DNA of 64,000 bases from Usnea hakonensis (taxonomy: Eukaryota; Ascomycota; Lecanoromycetes; Lecanorales; Parmeliaceae), in assembly GCA_013423325.1 (NCBI GenBank), contig BLJB01000089.1:373788-437787 (forward strand). The letters are read 5' to 3'. This document shows, piece by piece, positions 1 to 9,714 of the stretch. The notes under the pieces were generated by a model. The model was given only the letters and a program-made list of their open reading frames with translations, did no database searches and had not been told where the DNA came from. Made by a program: the position numbers and the translations under genes. Numbering within the stretch: position 1 is the first letter of the stretch; every line of letters begins with the position of its first letter.

Positions 1-364
1 ATTTTATTTTTTCTTTGGAGCCGACTCTTATAATTCTTCATCATCGACTCAGCAGTCTGGACTGTTGAAACCTTTGCTCTTGAGAAGGGTGTGAGTGAGG
101 TGAGTTATTAAGAGTAACTTCTCCTACAACCATCATACTACCTTCAGCTCCAACAGCTCTCTCTCTGAGTGACATTTTACCTTTTACCTTCCTTTGTACC
201 TGACTCTCGCAGTCCTTCATAATTATCAGCCAAGACTCTTGATAATCAAGAGCTGCCGCATTAACCCACATGGGCTGTTCTACAGCCTAGACACTGCCAA
301 GAGGGTAGAAATTTGCAGTGCTGCCAGCGATGCCTGGTCATGTATATACTAATCGATGCTACAC
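1..364. other. window edge, no gene seen
   Basis: I see no supported gene here. Short open frames on both strands lack recognisable motifs. The stretch lies 3' of the minus-strand monooxygenase pseudogene, so it holds at least that gene's former terminator region. Confidence 0.5.
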
Positions 365-1461
365 TCACAACGATGCTTTCGCGGGAGAATGCATGTCCAC
401 CAGCCTTTGTTCACTTTCTTCCACCCCTTTCTTCCAGCCGTCGTACCTGGCACTGGAGAAGCTCTTTACACCCTGTGGTCCGTGAGCAGCTATATGCTCG
501 GCTAGATCAACGCCATCCTTCATGGCGTTGTTGCCACCCTCTCCACCAAGTATTGGCACGGCGTGAATAGCGTCACCCACCAACAGTACACCTCGATCTG
601 CGAGCTCCCTAATCTCTTGCTCCGCACCCAAGGTACTACGCATCAACCAATGTAGCACTCTATCTTTTCTGACTTTGCTAGCATCGAACATCTCTTCATA
701 TGCCTGCCCGAGGTCCCTGAGCTCCTGCAACTCTGCGTAAAACTCTTCAGGAATGTGGGTCGCTCCGGGGACCGCCCTATCCGGTCTGTGCAGTGGATCG
801 TTCTGCCGTGCAGGGCGAGAGTACGTGTAGCTGAGATCAACATAGGTTGCAGTGTACTGGTTCACGGCGATCTGGAAGACCACGTCTTCTTGGCGACATT
901 GGATGATGGTCAAGCCGCGCATCTGTGGAGCCATTATATTCTGAAAGCTGTCAGGCGACATCTTCCTCTGGCCATTGTAGACGACGAAGGGTAAGACTTT
1001 AAGTTGTATATCTGGAGCCAATGATTTGCGAACTTGAGAATGGACGCCATCCGTTCCGATCAGGATATGGCTTTCGACAGCCTGCTCATTGTGTATCCGA
1101 ACGATGACTTTCTGCGATGTAGCCTCAATGTCTTTGATAGTATGCTCCCATCTAATGTCCTGCTCTTCCCGAAGAAATTGCTCCCGTCTCCCACCAGCGG
1201 AATGTACCGGGAGCAGTGTCCATACCTGGCGCAAGTGCATCTCCTAAGAAACTGCCGACGCCCCCTCTAGCAGCGTCGATAGAAAACCGCTCGTGGAAGC
1301 TTGATTCGTCCATCTGCAGAATTTTGAGCATAGGTTGGTACGCCCAAGAGTGTAGTGTGATGCCATAGTTCTATCGTGGGGATGCCTTTCTGTGACAGAC
1401 ATCGTCCCAAGGTTAGGCCAGCACTACCAGCTCCGGCAATGGTTATTGGAGGCATTGACAT
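365..1461 (-). pseudogene. FAD-dependent monooxygenase, broken by two frame disruptions
   Basis: The product would be a flavin-dependent aromatic hydroxylase-type monooxygenase. The N-terminus (from 1461) has the Rossmann FAD motif GAGSAGLTLGRCL. The C-terminal part (365-1240) has IGTDGVHSQVR and the second FAD/ribityl motif GVLLVGDAIHAVPILGGEGG. Three different frames are needed to read the family pattern. Frame 1 runs to about 1370. A second frame then gives YGITLHSWAYQPML and DAARGGVGSFLGD to about 1195. A third gives GGRREQFLREEQDIRWEH to the stop. The first break also lacks roughly a dozen residues expected between KGIP and YGITLH. No GT-AG intron can explain either jump, and a TAG lies just upstream of the third frame. 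I read this as a decaying gene; two sequencing indels are the alternative. Its former substrate cannot be inferred. Confidence 0.75.
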
Positions 1462-2175
1462 GGCTGCAATAGTTGGAATGATATTTCAAGAGATGCATAG
1501 TAGTATACATAGTATGCGCGGGAATTAAGTGTAATAGCAGGTACGAGTACTTGGTGCTTTAGTAAGGGTTGGCTTGGGGCGCGTGGGGGTTGGGGAGCAG
1601 GGCCCGTCTGCCCGTCGGGGAGATACCGGGGAGATGTCTAGCTTAGCGCGATAGAGGAAGTAAGGTATGGGGATACAACCATCGCCATCGAGATCTTTCC
1701 AATTTGAAATAACATTCGTGGAGCGACTCCCAATGACACGGTATGTAATACGTGATAACTTCATTGATATTACTAGGTCTGACCACATCCGTGCCGATAT
1801 GGCTGATTTTCTGCATCCATATCACATGCCTCTTTGACCACGTCCAATCGAATTCTTTCCTCTTCCCGCGGAACTTTCGGCCATGGGTACCAAAGTAGAA
1901 ATGGCTGATCCTGTCACGCATTTGGCTTGCCAGCTCGCTAAATGTAACCCTCCTCATGGCTCAAATGACCTTTACGAGGATGAGCAACTCTGCAAGACGA
2001 TAACACTCGCCGTCTATGCCAGAATGTGGCTCCCAACCATCATTCCGTGGTGTGCCTTCAAAAGTTTGTCCCCGCGCATACCCTAGTGCTTATTGTACTG
2101 CAGCCTGTGTTCATATTCATTTGCTCTTTCTTTTCGCGATCTTTTGAACCTGAGTCCATCTCCTTCTTGGCTTCC
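1462..2175. other. divergent intergenic region
   Basis: This region lies between the 5' ends of the minus-strand monooxygenase pseudogene and the plus-strand STAND gene, so it should hold both promoters. I see no gene. An open frame runs upstream of the STAND start from 2026, but the codons before 2176 look like leader rather than protein. Confidence 0.5.
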
Positions 2176-5100
2176 ATGGAGGGTCTTGCCGTCGCCTCAA
2201 GTGCCGCAGGACTGGTGAGTCTTGGTTTGACGATATGTGAGGAGTTATTGAGGTTCTATGCATCGTGGAAAGAAGCAGAAGACGATATAAAAAGCATGTA
2301 TAGTTCCGCCGAAGTGTTGACCAAAATTTTTATATGCCTTCGAAATTCGATTCAGCAAACGCGGTACAGCGAGGATATCGTGGCGATCGTAGAGGAGAGC
2401 ATTGCGATGTGTGAGAGTGGCGTCGAAGCATTGAAACGGAAGCTTTCAAAGATCAACAGTGTGTTGCAGGCCAACCATGGATGGAGTCATAGAATGAGGC
2501 GCCAATTTCACCGAGCGCTGTACCCGTTCAAAGAGAGTACTATCGTCAAGCTCAAAGAGATCTGTAGCGATCTGCAAAGTAATATGAAACTCGCGCTGGA
2601 GACGCTTCAGATGTGAGTCATTGTGCTCTGGGAATGTCACAGTGATTCAAGCTTGTTAACAGTCTGTTGCAAACAGCGATTCGATGTCCGTATCATTGCA
2701 GACTTTGGACTTACTTCAGAGCGACATATCCGAAATTTCTATAGATATTAAGTCGTTGGACGATCAACTTACAAAAGCGTCGGCCTGGGTGAGCCAGCTA
2801 CATTCACATCAAAAAGGCAAGATACACCTGTAGCGAATTGATTCACTTGGCTATCGGCTTATTGCATGGAACTTGATTCAGAACAGTATGTGTCAACCAT
2901 CTACGATTGGCTCTCGCCACTTGCGAAAGAGTTCAACCGCAAACAGTATGATACTTTTCATATCACAGCACGACAAGACAGATTAAGCCACTGGGTCTTA
3001 CAGAGCAAAGATTACCAAGAATGGCTGCATGGCGCGGGGAAGACATTATGGTGCTTGGGCATACGTACGTTCATCCCAAGCTACGATATTTTGCTTTTCC
3101 ACGTTACCCTTCGAAGTAATTGGTAGCGCGTGCAGGATGCCCTGTAGGGACGAAGTGATTCCATTGGATATGGATCTACATTGAGCACCTAGTCTGACCT
3201 TCGGTGACGTGTAGAGATTTAGAGATTTGACGAGGCGCTCAAGATGAAGGAGGAACCATGCTGCGTTATCTGCCCAAAGACTTACATTTGCTGACCCGGA
3301 CTCTAGGTGGTGCTGGAAAAACAGTACTTGCGTACGTTCTCCCTTTGGGCGCTACTAACTGAATGAATTGAGATGCTAATGCAGAGTACCCTTTAACAGA
3401 TCCTTCATCGTAAACGCCCTCCACGAGGTCGGTAATGATGCCGTTGGAGTTGCCTATGTGTACTGCAATTACAGTGAAGCCGAGAAGCAAAAGCCTACAA
3501 ACTTGCTAAAATGCATATTGCTACAGCTAGTCTCTCGCAAAGGCGCAGTCACGGGAGAATTAGCGGAGGCCTACAAGAAGCATTCGAAGGAGGGGACTGC
3601 ACCATCTTTACCTGAATGTTGCCGTCTTCTTCAAGCTGCCATCGGCTCTCTTCACAAGACATATCTAGTCATTGACGCCTTAGACGAATGTGCAGAGACC
3701 ACTCGGGACATATTGTTTGCAGAGCTCTGGAAGATGAAGCCTCAAATCAGTATTCTTATCACCTCACGGCACACTTTTAGCGACCTTTATGACTCAAGAC
3801 TTGCATTTCGTCTAGATATCAAAGCCGACGTGTTGGATATCAGACAGTACCTCGAAGAGCGTATAACAAAATCAAAGGTATTGCAAACGTATTTGGAGAA
3901 GGACGAGAATCTTCGTGACGGCATTATAACGGGCATTGTCAATAAAGCTAAGGGAATGTATGTACAGTTGACCCCTACAGCCTGGTAAAAAGATAATGCT
4001 GATACTGAATCAAGGTTCCTACTTGCCCGCCTGCATTTGGATTCATTACTGGCTAAGACTACACTGCGCAAAATGAAGAAAGCCTTGGACACCCTGCCCG
4101 AAGAGTTAGACAGAACATATGACCAGGTAATGCAAAGGATACAGGCCCAAACTACGGACCATGCTGTGCTAGCCCTAAAGGTTCTTGGCTGGATACATCA
4201 CGCTGCTAGGCCACTGGGCACTCTGGAGTTGCAACATGCATTGGCCGTGGAGCCCGGAGATGCTCAATTTGACGAAGACGGGATACCTGATATTAGCCTG
4301 GTCTTATCTGTGTGTGCTGGCATTGTAACTGTTCGGGAAAACAACATCATGGGCCTTGTTCATTACACCGCTCAAGAGTACCTTGAACGTCGATGGATGG
4401 ATTTTTTTGCAGATGCTCAGACGGAAATTGCAAGGATCTGTCTCACTTATCTGTCATTCGATGAGTTCGCCAAAGGACCATCACCTGATGACGAATCCTT
4501 TGACGCCCGAATCAAGGATTTCCCTTTGTTACCGTATACATCACAGTGTTGGATTCGTCACACGCGCGATACATCGGAAGTGGAAGTCAAAGCATTAGCT
4601 CTGAAATTCTTAAAGCAGGAATCCAAGGTAGCGTCGTCCGTACAGGCATCGGCCGTACAGGCATCGCAAGCATCCAAATCTCGAGCAATCAATCATAGCC
4701 AGCGATTCCGACGCAACGTTCAAGGTTTGTGGGTTACTGTGTCAAACGGCCTTCATGATCTAACCGTCATGTTATTGCGAGACTCCGAATCGATCGAGAC
4801 GGAAGACTCTGAGGGCGAAAGGCCGTTGCACAGGGCGGCTATGAATGGACACTACGGCATATTCCTACTTTTAGTAGAGCATCACGCAGATATCCATGCG
4901 AAAAGTCATTCGGGAGCCACAGCTTTGCACTACGCAGCCTCCAAAGGGCGCGAGGGCATAGTACGACTACTGATTGACAAAGGAGCAATCGTCGAGACCC
5001 GTGACCGAAAGCGTTGGACAGCGCTCCATGTCGCCGCTTCAAACGGCCACCGAGATGTAGTAAACCTCCTTCTGGATCAAGGAGCCCACATCCAAGAAAG

Positions 5101-5410
5101 AGATGGGTATGGAGCAACCGCCTTATACCGCGCCGCAGAAGCCGGGCATCACCAATGCGTGCAATTGCTCATCGACCGGGGTGCGCAAGTTGACATCCGG
5201 AACGACTACGACCAGACGGCTTTGCATCGAGCCGCGGAACTGGGATACCTCTCGGCGGCCGAGATACTGCTGGAGCATGGAGCCGATTGGACCATCAAGG
5301 ACTACTACGGATGGACCCCGAGATATCGCGCTCTCGACATGAGTCATGATGATGTGGCTAGCTTGATAACGAAGTTCTCTACCCCTCCGCTTGCGTCTTC
5401 CACGTCGTGA
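2176..5410 (+). CDS. STAND (NLR-like) protein: HeLo-like N-domain, NACHT, ankyrin repeats
   Basis: This is a fungal NOD-like receptor of the kind implicated in non-self recognition and regulated cell death. Six exons join in frame (2176-2612, 2677-2788, 2887-3064, 3307-3331, 3400-3957, 4015-5410) to give 901 residues. Residues 1-150 begin MEGLAVASSAAGLVSLG, typical of the fungal STAND N-terminal (HeLo-like/NACHT_N) domain. The WLSP..KQ.D.F linker and LWCLGI precede Walker A, GIRGAGKTVLA (about residue 240). Walker B is YLVIDALDEC, with the sensor ILITSRH downstream. The C-terminus has about six ankyrin repeats (ALHYAASKG, ALHVAASNG, ALHRAAELG). A VQAS repeat lies just before the ankyrins. Walker A sits on a 25-nt microexon after an unusually long 242-bp intron. 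The gene appears intact. Its ligand and any partner effector are unknown, and its neighbours give no clue. Confidence 0.88.
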
Positions 5411-5896
5411 ACAGGGCAAGAGGACGTAGAAGTCTTGAAAAGTGAGGGTCAAGTCTCTTCGCTGTATTGGACTCGATATCCGGTACCCGAGGCGAAGAGA
5501 TGCCGCGGGTGACGGGTACAGATTTTGGTGTTGAAATGAGTGGATGTGGAAATGGTTTAGGAAGCATGAATTGTCCCGACCCCTGCCAAGAGAAGGCTGG
5601 GAATCCAACACAAGCGAAATTGCCATTTCCAATTTCCAACATTTGGAAAGGACTCTTGGGTTTGGGTACCACTCTTTTGAAAGTGTATCAGGATTCGCTA
5701 TACCCAGATCTGCCAGAGTGTACGATCTATTAAGGCTATTCCATGGGACTGACAGGGTTCATGGTGTACGGGCAGAGCTAGAAGTAAGGCTTTTAGGTGC
5801 AGACCATTGACTCCATCACGCCAATCCATATGGGGTATCTCATGCAGGTACTAATCACACCATGCCTTTGCCCACGTCCCATCTCCACCACCTGTC
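5411..5896. other. convergent intergenic region
   Basis: This is tail-to-tail spacing between the STAND gene (+) and the small coiled-coil gene (-). Open frames here are short and overlap on both strands without recognisable motifs. I see no gene. Confidence 0.5.
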
Positions 5897-6457
5897 TTAA
5901 CCTTTCACACACATGTTCTGCACCTCAGCCATTCTCCGCTCGACCGCCAGGTGAGCTTTCTCCAGGGATTCTTGACGAAGCACAGAGAGTTCCTGGCTTC
6001 CGACTACCCTATCCATCTTTTGAGAAAGCGTGGTCAACGCTTCGGTATGTTTGTCCAAAGTTCCTTGCATTGCTTCAAACGTGGGTCCCTGCAGCCATCG
6101 ATTTCCCCCCATGGAGAGCAGGACGATGCCGCCGGGGTATACAAAGCGGTTCATCACTGAGAGTTGGATTAGCAGTAGTTGACGTTCCTGTAGTAAGAAA
6201 CTTACACTTTCGGAGAGCGTACATGATGGGCTGGTAACACTTGTGTTCACAGTAGGTTGTATCTTGAGATGACTATAGATGTCAGCTTATAGTCAAAAAG
6301 AATCAAGATACGAGACGGCTCACTTGCAGTTGGGGATTTTGTGGATACTCGGCAGAGGTGCTGGTAGTACTTATGTTCACAGTGGCTGTATCTTGAGATA
6401 ACTATAGATGTCAGCTTGTAGTCCAAAAGAATCAAGATACGAGACGGCTCACCACAT
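5897..6457 (-). CDS. small conserved-looking protein with membrane-anchor-like and coiled-coil segments
   Basis: I do not recognise the family. Four exons join in frame: 6457-6453 (five bases, ATG plus two), 6369-6324, 6239-6206, and about 6156-5897. They give about 114 residues starting MCTTSTSAEYPQNPQ. The middle holds a hydrophobic stretch, FVYPGGIVLLSMGGNRWLQG. The C-terminus is a predicted helix with charged heptad-like spacing (about residues 60-110, containing ALTTLSQKMDRVVGSQEL). The third intron has a clear GTAAGT donor and CTCAG acceptor. The first two introns (6370-6452 and 6240-6323) are near-identical to each other. Frame is kept through all three splices, which supports the model. 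A shorter protein starting at the internal ATG (6224) is possible; the first two introns would then lie in the 5' UTR. Boundaries near 6156 may be off by one base. Confidence 0.6.
6240..6323 (-). repeat. introner-like intron, copy A (84 bp)
   Basis: On the minus strand this starts GTGAGC and ends CACAAG, with CTGAC inside. It matches copy B at roughly 93% (about five substitutions and one indel by eye). It can fold into a long hairpin. The outer stem is GTATCTTGA with TCAAGATAC (plus-strand 6303-6311 and 6259-6267). The inner stem is GACTATA with TATAGTC (6287-6293 and 6271-6277). Splicing it out keeps the reading frame of the host gene. Confidence 0.75.
6370..6452 (-). repeat. introner-like intron, copy B (83 bp)
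   Basis: This is the second copy of the same intron-like sequence, starting GTGAGC and ending CATAAG on the minus strand. It lies 46 bp of exon away from copy A. The outer hairpin stem is perfectly kept (plus-strand 6388-6396 and 6432-6440). The inner stem has decayed to one mismatch and one wobble pair. It follows a five-base first coding exon. Confidence 0.75.
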
Positions 6458-6893
6458 TGGTATCAATAAGGATACCAGCCTGCCATGTACCCGAGTGAAT
6501 GGGCTGCGAATTGAAACGTTCTTTTATTGCTATGGACTATCTATTCATTCACTTTGGTTGGGTGACAACCTTTTCCCGTTGAATGGACACCTGTTGATGG
6601 AAATGGGTTCAGTTTTAGTATACTTTATTGGTGAAAATCCGCTTTCGACGATGAGTTGGGGGGAGAATTCTGGTGTGTTGAAAAAAACGACAGTACTGCC
6701 TGCGGTTTTTGGATTTCGAAAATAAGGGAAGGAGCGTCGGACCTCGTCCTGTTAACATTTTTCGTACTCCACTTTCTTCCATCTTCTTGACACCTCTGCC
6801 GAGTATCCACAAAAATCCCCTACTGCAGGAGAAACAGCCACAAGCCGGATAACGGGCAAGACACAAGGAACCTCGGATCTTACCGGTGGACCC
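6458..6893. other. intergenic region
   Basis: This lies upstream of the small coiled-coil gene and downstream of the Cys/His-rich gene, both on the minus strand. It has no supported gene. It presumably holds the promoter of the small gene. Confidence 0.5.
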
Positions 6894-7388
6894 TCATCTC
6901 GACGATCGAGTATGGGAAAAGGAGATGTGGGCAGGGGTGGATGCTAGAGAGTAGAGACTAGAGAAGATGAATGCTAGAAAAGATAAAAGACTGGAAGAAG
7001 AAAAAAAAGACCAACATAAAACACACCAAAGCTCTCTCCCCATTCTCAAAACCCACACTGCCCTCAAGCACCTACGCTCCTCCTCCTCCGCCCTACGCAG
7101 CACATCCAGCGCCCTCACCACCTCCAACCCCAGCCACTGAAGCCCCAACCCCTCCTCCTTCGTCTCCGCTCTCAAGGACCCATACTGCTCTTTCCCCGCT
7201 CGGTCCATCAGTCCCAAGCAGCGACGGCAGTACAGCACTTTGCTGGGCAGAATTTCGACCACAGTCTCGTTCCTGTAGCCGCAGCAAGAGAAGTCGAGGC
7301 TGGAGAAGGCGGCGGGGCAGGGTTTGAGGATGCGGGTGTGTTGGAGACAGCTACAGGTTGCGAAGTGGGTGGTTCGGACGTGACACAT
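6894..7388 (-). CDS. Cys/His-rich hypothetical protein
   Basis: I do not recognise a named family. The N-terminus has regularly spaced Cys and His (MCHVRTTHFATCSCLQHTR, then a CPAAF segment and SCCGYR), and YCRRC follows at about residue 53. This resembles the small Cys-rich zinc-binding-like proteins common in filamentous fungi that begin MCxxxxTxxxxC. A helix rich in Arg and Glu follows (about residues 70-120), and the predicted C-terminus is low-complexity and hydrophobic. That tail (from about residue 120) may be a read-through past an unrecognised intron, so the 3' end is uncertain. No signal peptide is obvious. Confidence 0.5.
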   Translation of the reverse strand: MCHVRTTHFATCSCLQHTRILKPCPAAFSSLDFSCCGYRNETVVEILPSKVLYCRRCLGLMDRAGKEQYGSLRAETKEEGLGLQWLGLEVVRALDVLRRAEEEERRCLRAVWVLRMGRELWCVLCWSFFSSSSLLSFLAFIFSSLYSLASTPAHISFSHTRSSR

Positions 7389-7868
7389 CGCTGTTGGTGG
7401 GGAAAGGGCCGGAATGGGTTTGTGAGTCGCGGATGAGAGCTAGCGAGTATGCAAAAATTTGAGGAACGGCTGCCTCGGGCAGGTGTTATGAGAAACTGTA
7501 GCTTTGTGCCGTATGGATTGTTTGGGTGTCTTTGTGCGAAGAATTCGAAGTATTGGTTGGATTTCTTTTGAAGGTGGGACAGTGACCTTTGTTCGGCTCC
7601 CAAACATTGGCAACAGAAAACAATTCAGGGAAAGCCTCAGCGACAATTGATGGCCTAGAAGACTCGCCATCCACTTAAGAATTGGCGTCGTAGAAGAATA
7701 ATGTGAAGTACCATGATAATAATACATTCAACGGAGTCCTTAAATCACTGAAATCCACCCATTAGATCAAAAGTACCCGTAAAATCGTCAGAACGTAGAA
7801 AAAAACCTCATGCCCTAAGAAACGCAACTTCCACAGGTAACAAGTGGTCACAACTAGCACCAGACGTA
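7389..7868. other. intergenic region
   Basis: No supported gene. Overlapping short frames on the minus strand lack motifs. It should contain the promoter of the Cys/His-rich gene and the 3' end of the cell-surface protein gene. Confidence 0.5.
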
Positions 7869-8633
7869 TCATCCGCGATGCCAATATGGCATATGGTGCA
7901 CCACCGGATAGTCAAGCATTCGGTAAGCAGTCTGCTGTCCCTCACCCCTTCTCCAGTTCCCCGGCTTCGGGCACAACCACGCCAGCAGCGCAACCACAAG
8001 AGCTGCGACGGGAATGATGATACCGATGATGATCTGGTCATACTGAGAGAGCCCCGAATTCGAGTCTCCGCCGCTGCTATCTGTGTTGGCCTTTGGAGGA
8101 TCGGCTGTCGAAGACGCTGTTGCAGGGGAGGTGATGGGTTCATTGGTATTAGTCGCAGTCTGCGAGGAGAGCCCACCAGGACTTGAAGTTGTAGTCGCCT
8201 CAGTCGCCTGAGCCACTGGCACGAGCTCAGATGCCGCTTTCACGGTAGTTGTAGATGTAGCATTCGAATTACCATCTGCGACGCTGCCGCATATGAACAT
8301 AACAGCGGGGATACCGGAAGTACCGAGATCGTAGCAATTGTCGTTGACAGAGATACTCGATGTCTCAGGGACAGCGCATGATTGATCGTGGTACAGCTGC
8401 AGAAGAGCACTACCACTGCCGGTGGGGCATGCGGGCAGCCGCTGAGGAACAAGGCCGTAAGCACCAGAAGTGACGAGGCAGGTTTCTAGTGCAAGAGACA
8501 TGGTAGGATTCACAGGGCTCTCTTCTGCACATGACATGTCAAAGAACTGAGTAATCTGGCCTTGTGCGAATACAGTAGAGACGAGCAAGAAGAGGTAGAG
8601 GATATGGTCCCGGCGAGTGGAAAATAGCAACAT
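7869..8633 (-). CDS. secreted single-pass membrane protein with Ser/Thr-rich stalk
   Basis: This is a 254-residue intronless protein. Residues 1-23 form a signal peptide (hydrophobic LYLFLLVSTVFAQG). An ectodomain with six cysteines follows (about 30-115). A Ser/Thr/Ala-rich, probably O-glycosylated stalk spans about 120-200, and one transmembrane helix lies at about 205-225 (IIIGIIIPVAALVVALLAWL). The cytosolic tail is about 30 residues. This layout is shared by fungal cell-surface sensors and adhesin-like proteins, but the cysteine pattern is not one I can assign to WSC or another named domain. Placement at the plasma membrane or wall interface is inferred. The ligand is unknown. Confidence 0.75.
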   Translation of the reverse strand: MLLFSTRRDHILYLFLLVSTVFAQGQITQFFDMSCAEESPVNPTMSLALETCLVTSGAYGLVPQRLPACPTGSGSALLQLYHDQSCAVPETSSISVNDNCYDLGTSGIPAVMFICGSVADGNSNATSTTTVKAASELVPVAQATEATTTSSPGGLSSQTATNTNEPITSPATASSTADPPKANTDSSGGDSNSGLSQYDQIIIGIIIPVAALVVALLAWLCPKPGNWRRGEGQQTAYRMLDYPVVHHMPYWHRG

Positions 8634-9714
8634 CCTGATGCGAAAAAGTAAAGAAGGGTGTCACTTACAGGCATGATATCGAGGACGTAGAGGTTGGTTC
8701 TTGAATACATTCTTGAAAAACAAGAGTAATCAAAGACGAGATATTTTGAGAGTCAACACCAAAATACATACAGACCCCCACCGAATATCAAGCAGCCTCT
8801 CTGTGCATCGGAGGCACAGGCAGGTATTCTTGTACACATGCGCATTCACAAAGGGCGCTGATAGGGAAAGTCTGGCATGTGGCTTGATGATTTTACCGCT
8901 GGGGAATTGGGGTCTGAAAGAATTACAAAAGCTTGAAGTATACAGGACAGGTAATTTCGGTAGATGCTACTCCAGGGTAGCATTGAGCCATTGACGGCTA
9001 CTCCGAAAGGGGTCTTATCGTCCAAATGGTCTTCATCAGAAGGAAGATGATGGGCGAAATGTCGTCCCCGTTGGCTAGAGCTTGAGATGATACTACCTTT
9101 CGATCAGATAAAAGTGAAGAGGAAGATGTAAATGACCAACCGCCGAAGTAGAGGACCAATTAGGAGATGTATAAGCGCTTGACAAGACACTAGTCAAGTT
9201 CAGTTAGGGTTAGGGCGTAAATGGCAACTATTGTACGGAGGTCGGCATCAAAAGTCCTGGGAATGCCAAGACTCTTCGGATAATGCTCTACAACCAAAAC
9301 TGGGGCCGTCTTCCGAAGATAGGGTTAGGGCTTGTCCCAGGACTTTTGATGCCGACCTCCGTATCACTGCTTTTAATACACCCCTTCACTGCTCCTCTCA
9401 TACACTGACTGTACTTATCGACCTTCCTGATGAGGCGCCTAAATAGCCACATCATTAAGTATGAAGCTGTCCACGGCCCTTTCCTTTCCTTTTCGTTCCT
9501 TTACTCCCCTTCCAGCATGCCTCGATCCTCAAAATCTCAACAAGACGAACAGAATTGGGTGATCAACTAGCGGCGTGATCAACGTTTTGTATTTAGATCC
9601 GGTCCTATCTCTCAAAGCAGTGGAATGAATTATGTACAAGAAGGGTAAGTTCGTAATTCGTCCATATCGTGGGTACCCACCAAGCCTTCCCCTGAAATAA
9701 AATTCGCATTCGCT
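8634..9714. other. intergenic region with small repeat element
   Basis: About 1.1 kb without a supported gene, between two minus-strand genes. It contains the 130-bp inverted-repeat element at 9234-9363. Two short telomere-like TTAGGG stretches lie at 9204-9215 (outside the element) and 9320-9330 (inside its right half). Confidence 0.6.
9234..9363. mobile_element. 130-bp palindromic MITE-like element
   Basis: A perfect 29-bp terminal inverted repeat (9234-9262 and 9335-9363) encloses a 72-bp centre. The centre has its own smaller inverted repeat, TCTTCGGA / TCCGAAGA. The ends read TACGGAGG...CCTCCGTA, so the outer TA could be a Tc1/mariner-type target duplication around CGGAGG termini. A TA dinucleotide is self-complementary, so this is not proof. 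No transposase is present. It is most simply a non-autonomous DNA transposon (MITE). A one-off foldback is the alternative. Confidence 0.6.

Noticed and set aside
9204..9330. chromosome-end telomere
   Set aside because: Only two repeats at each place, and ordinary genes lie on both sides, so this is not a telomere.
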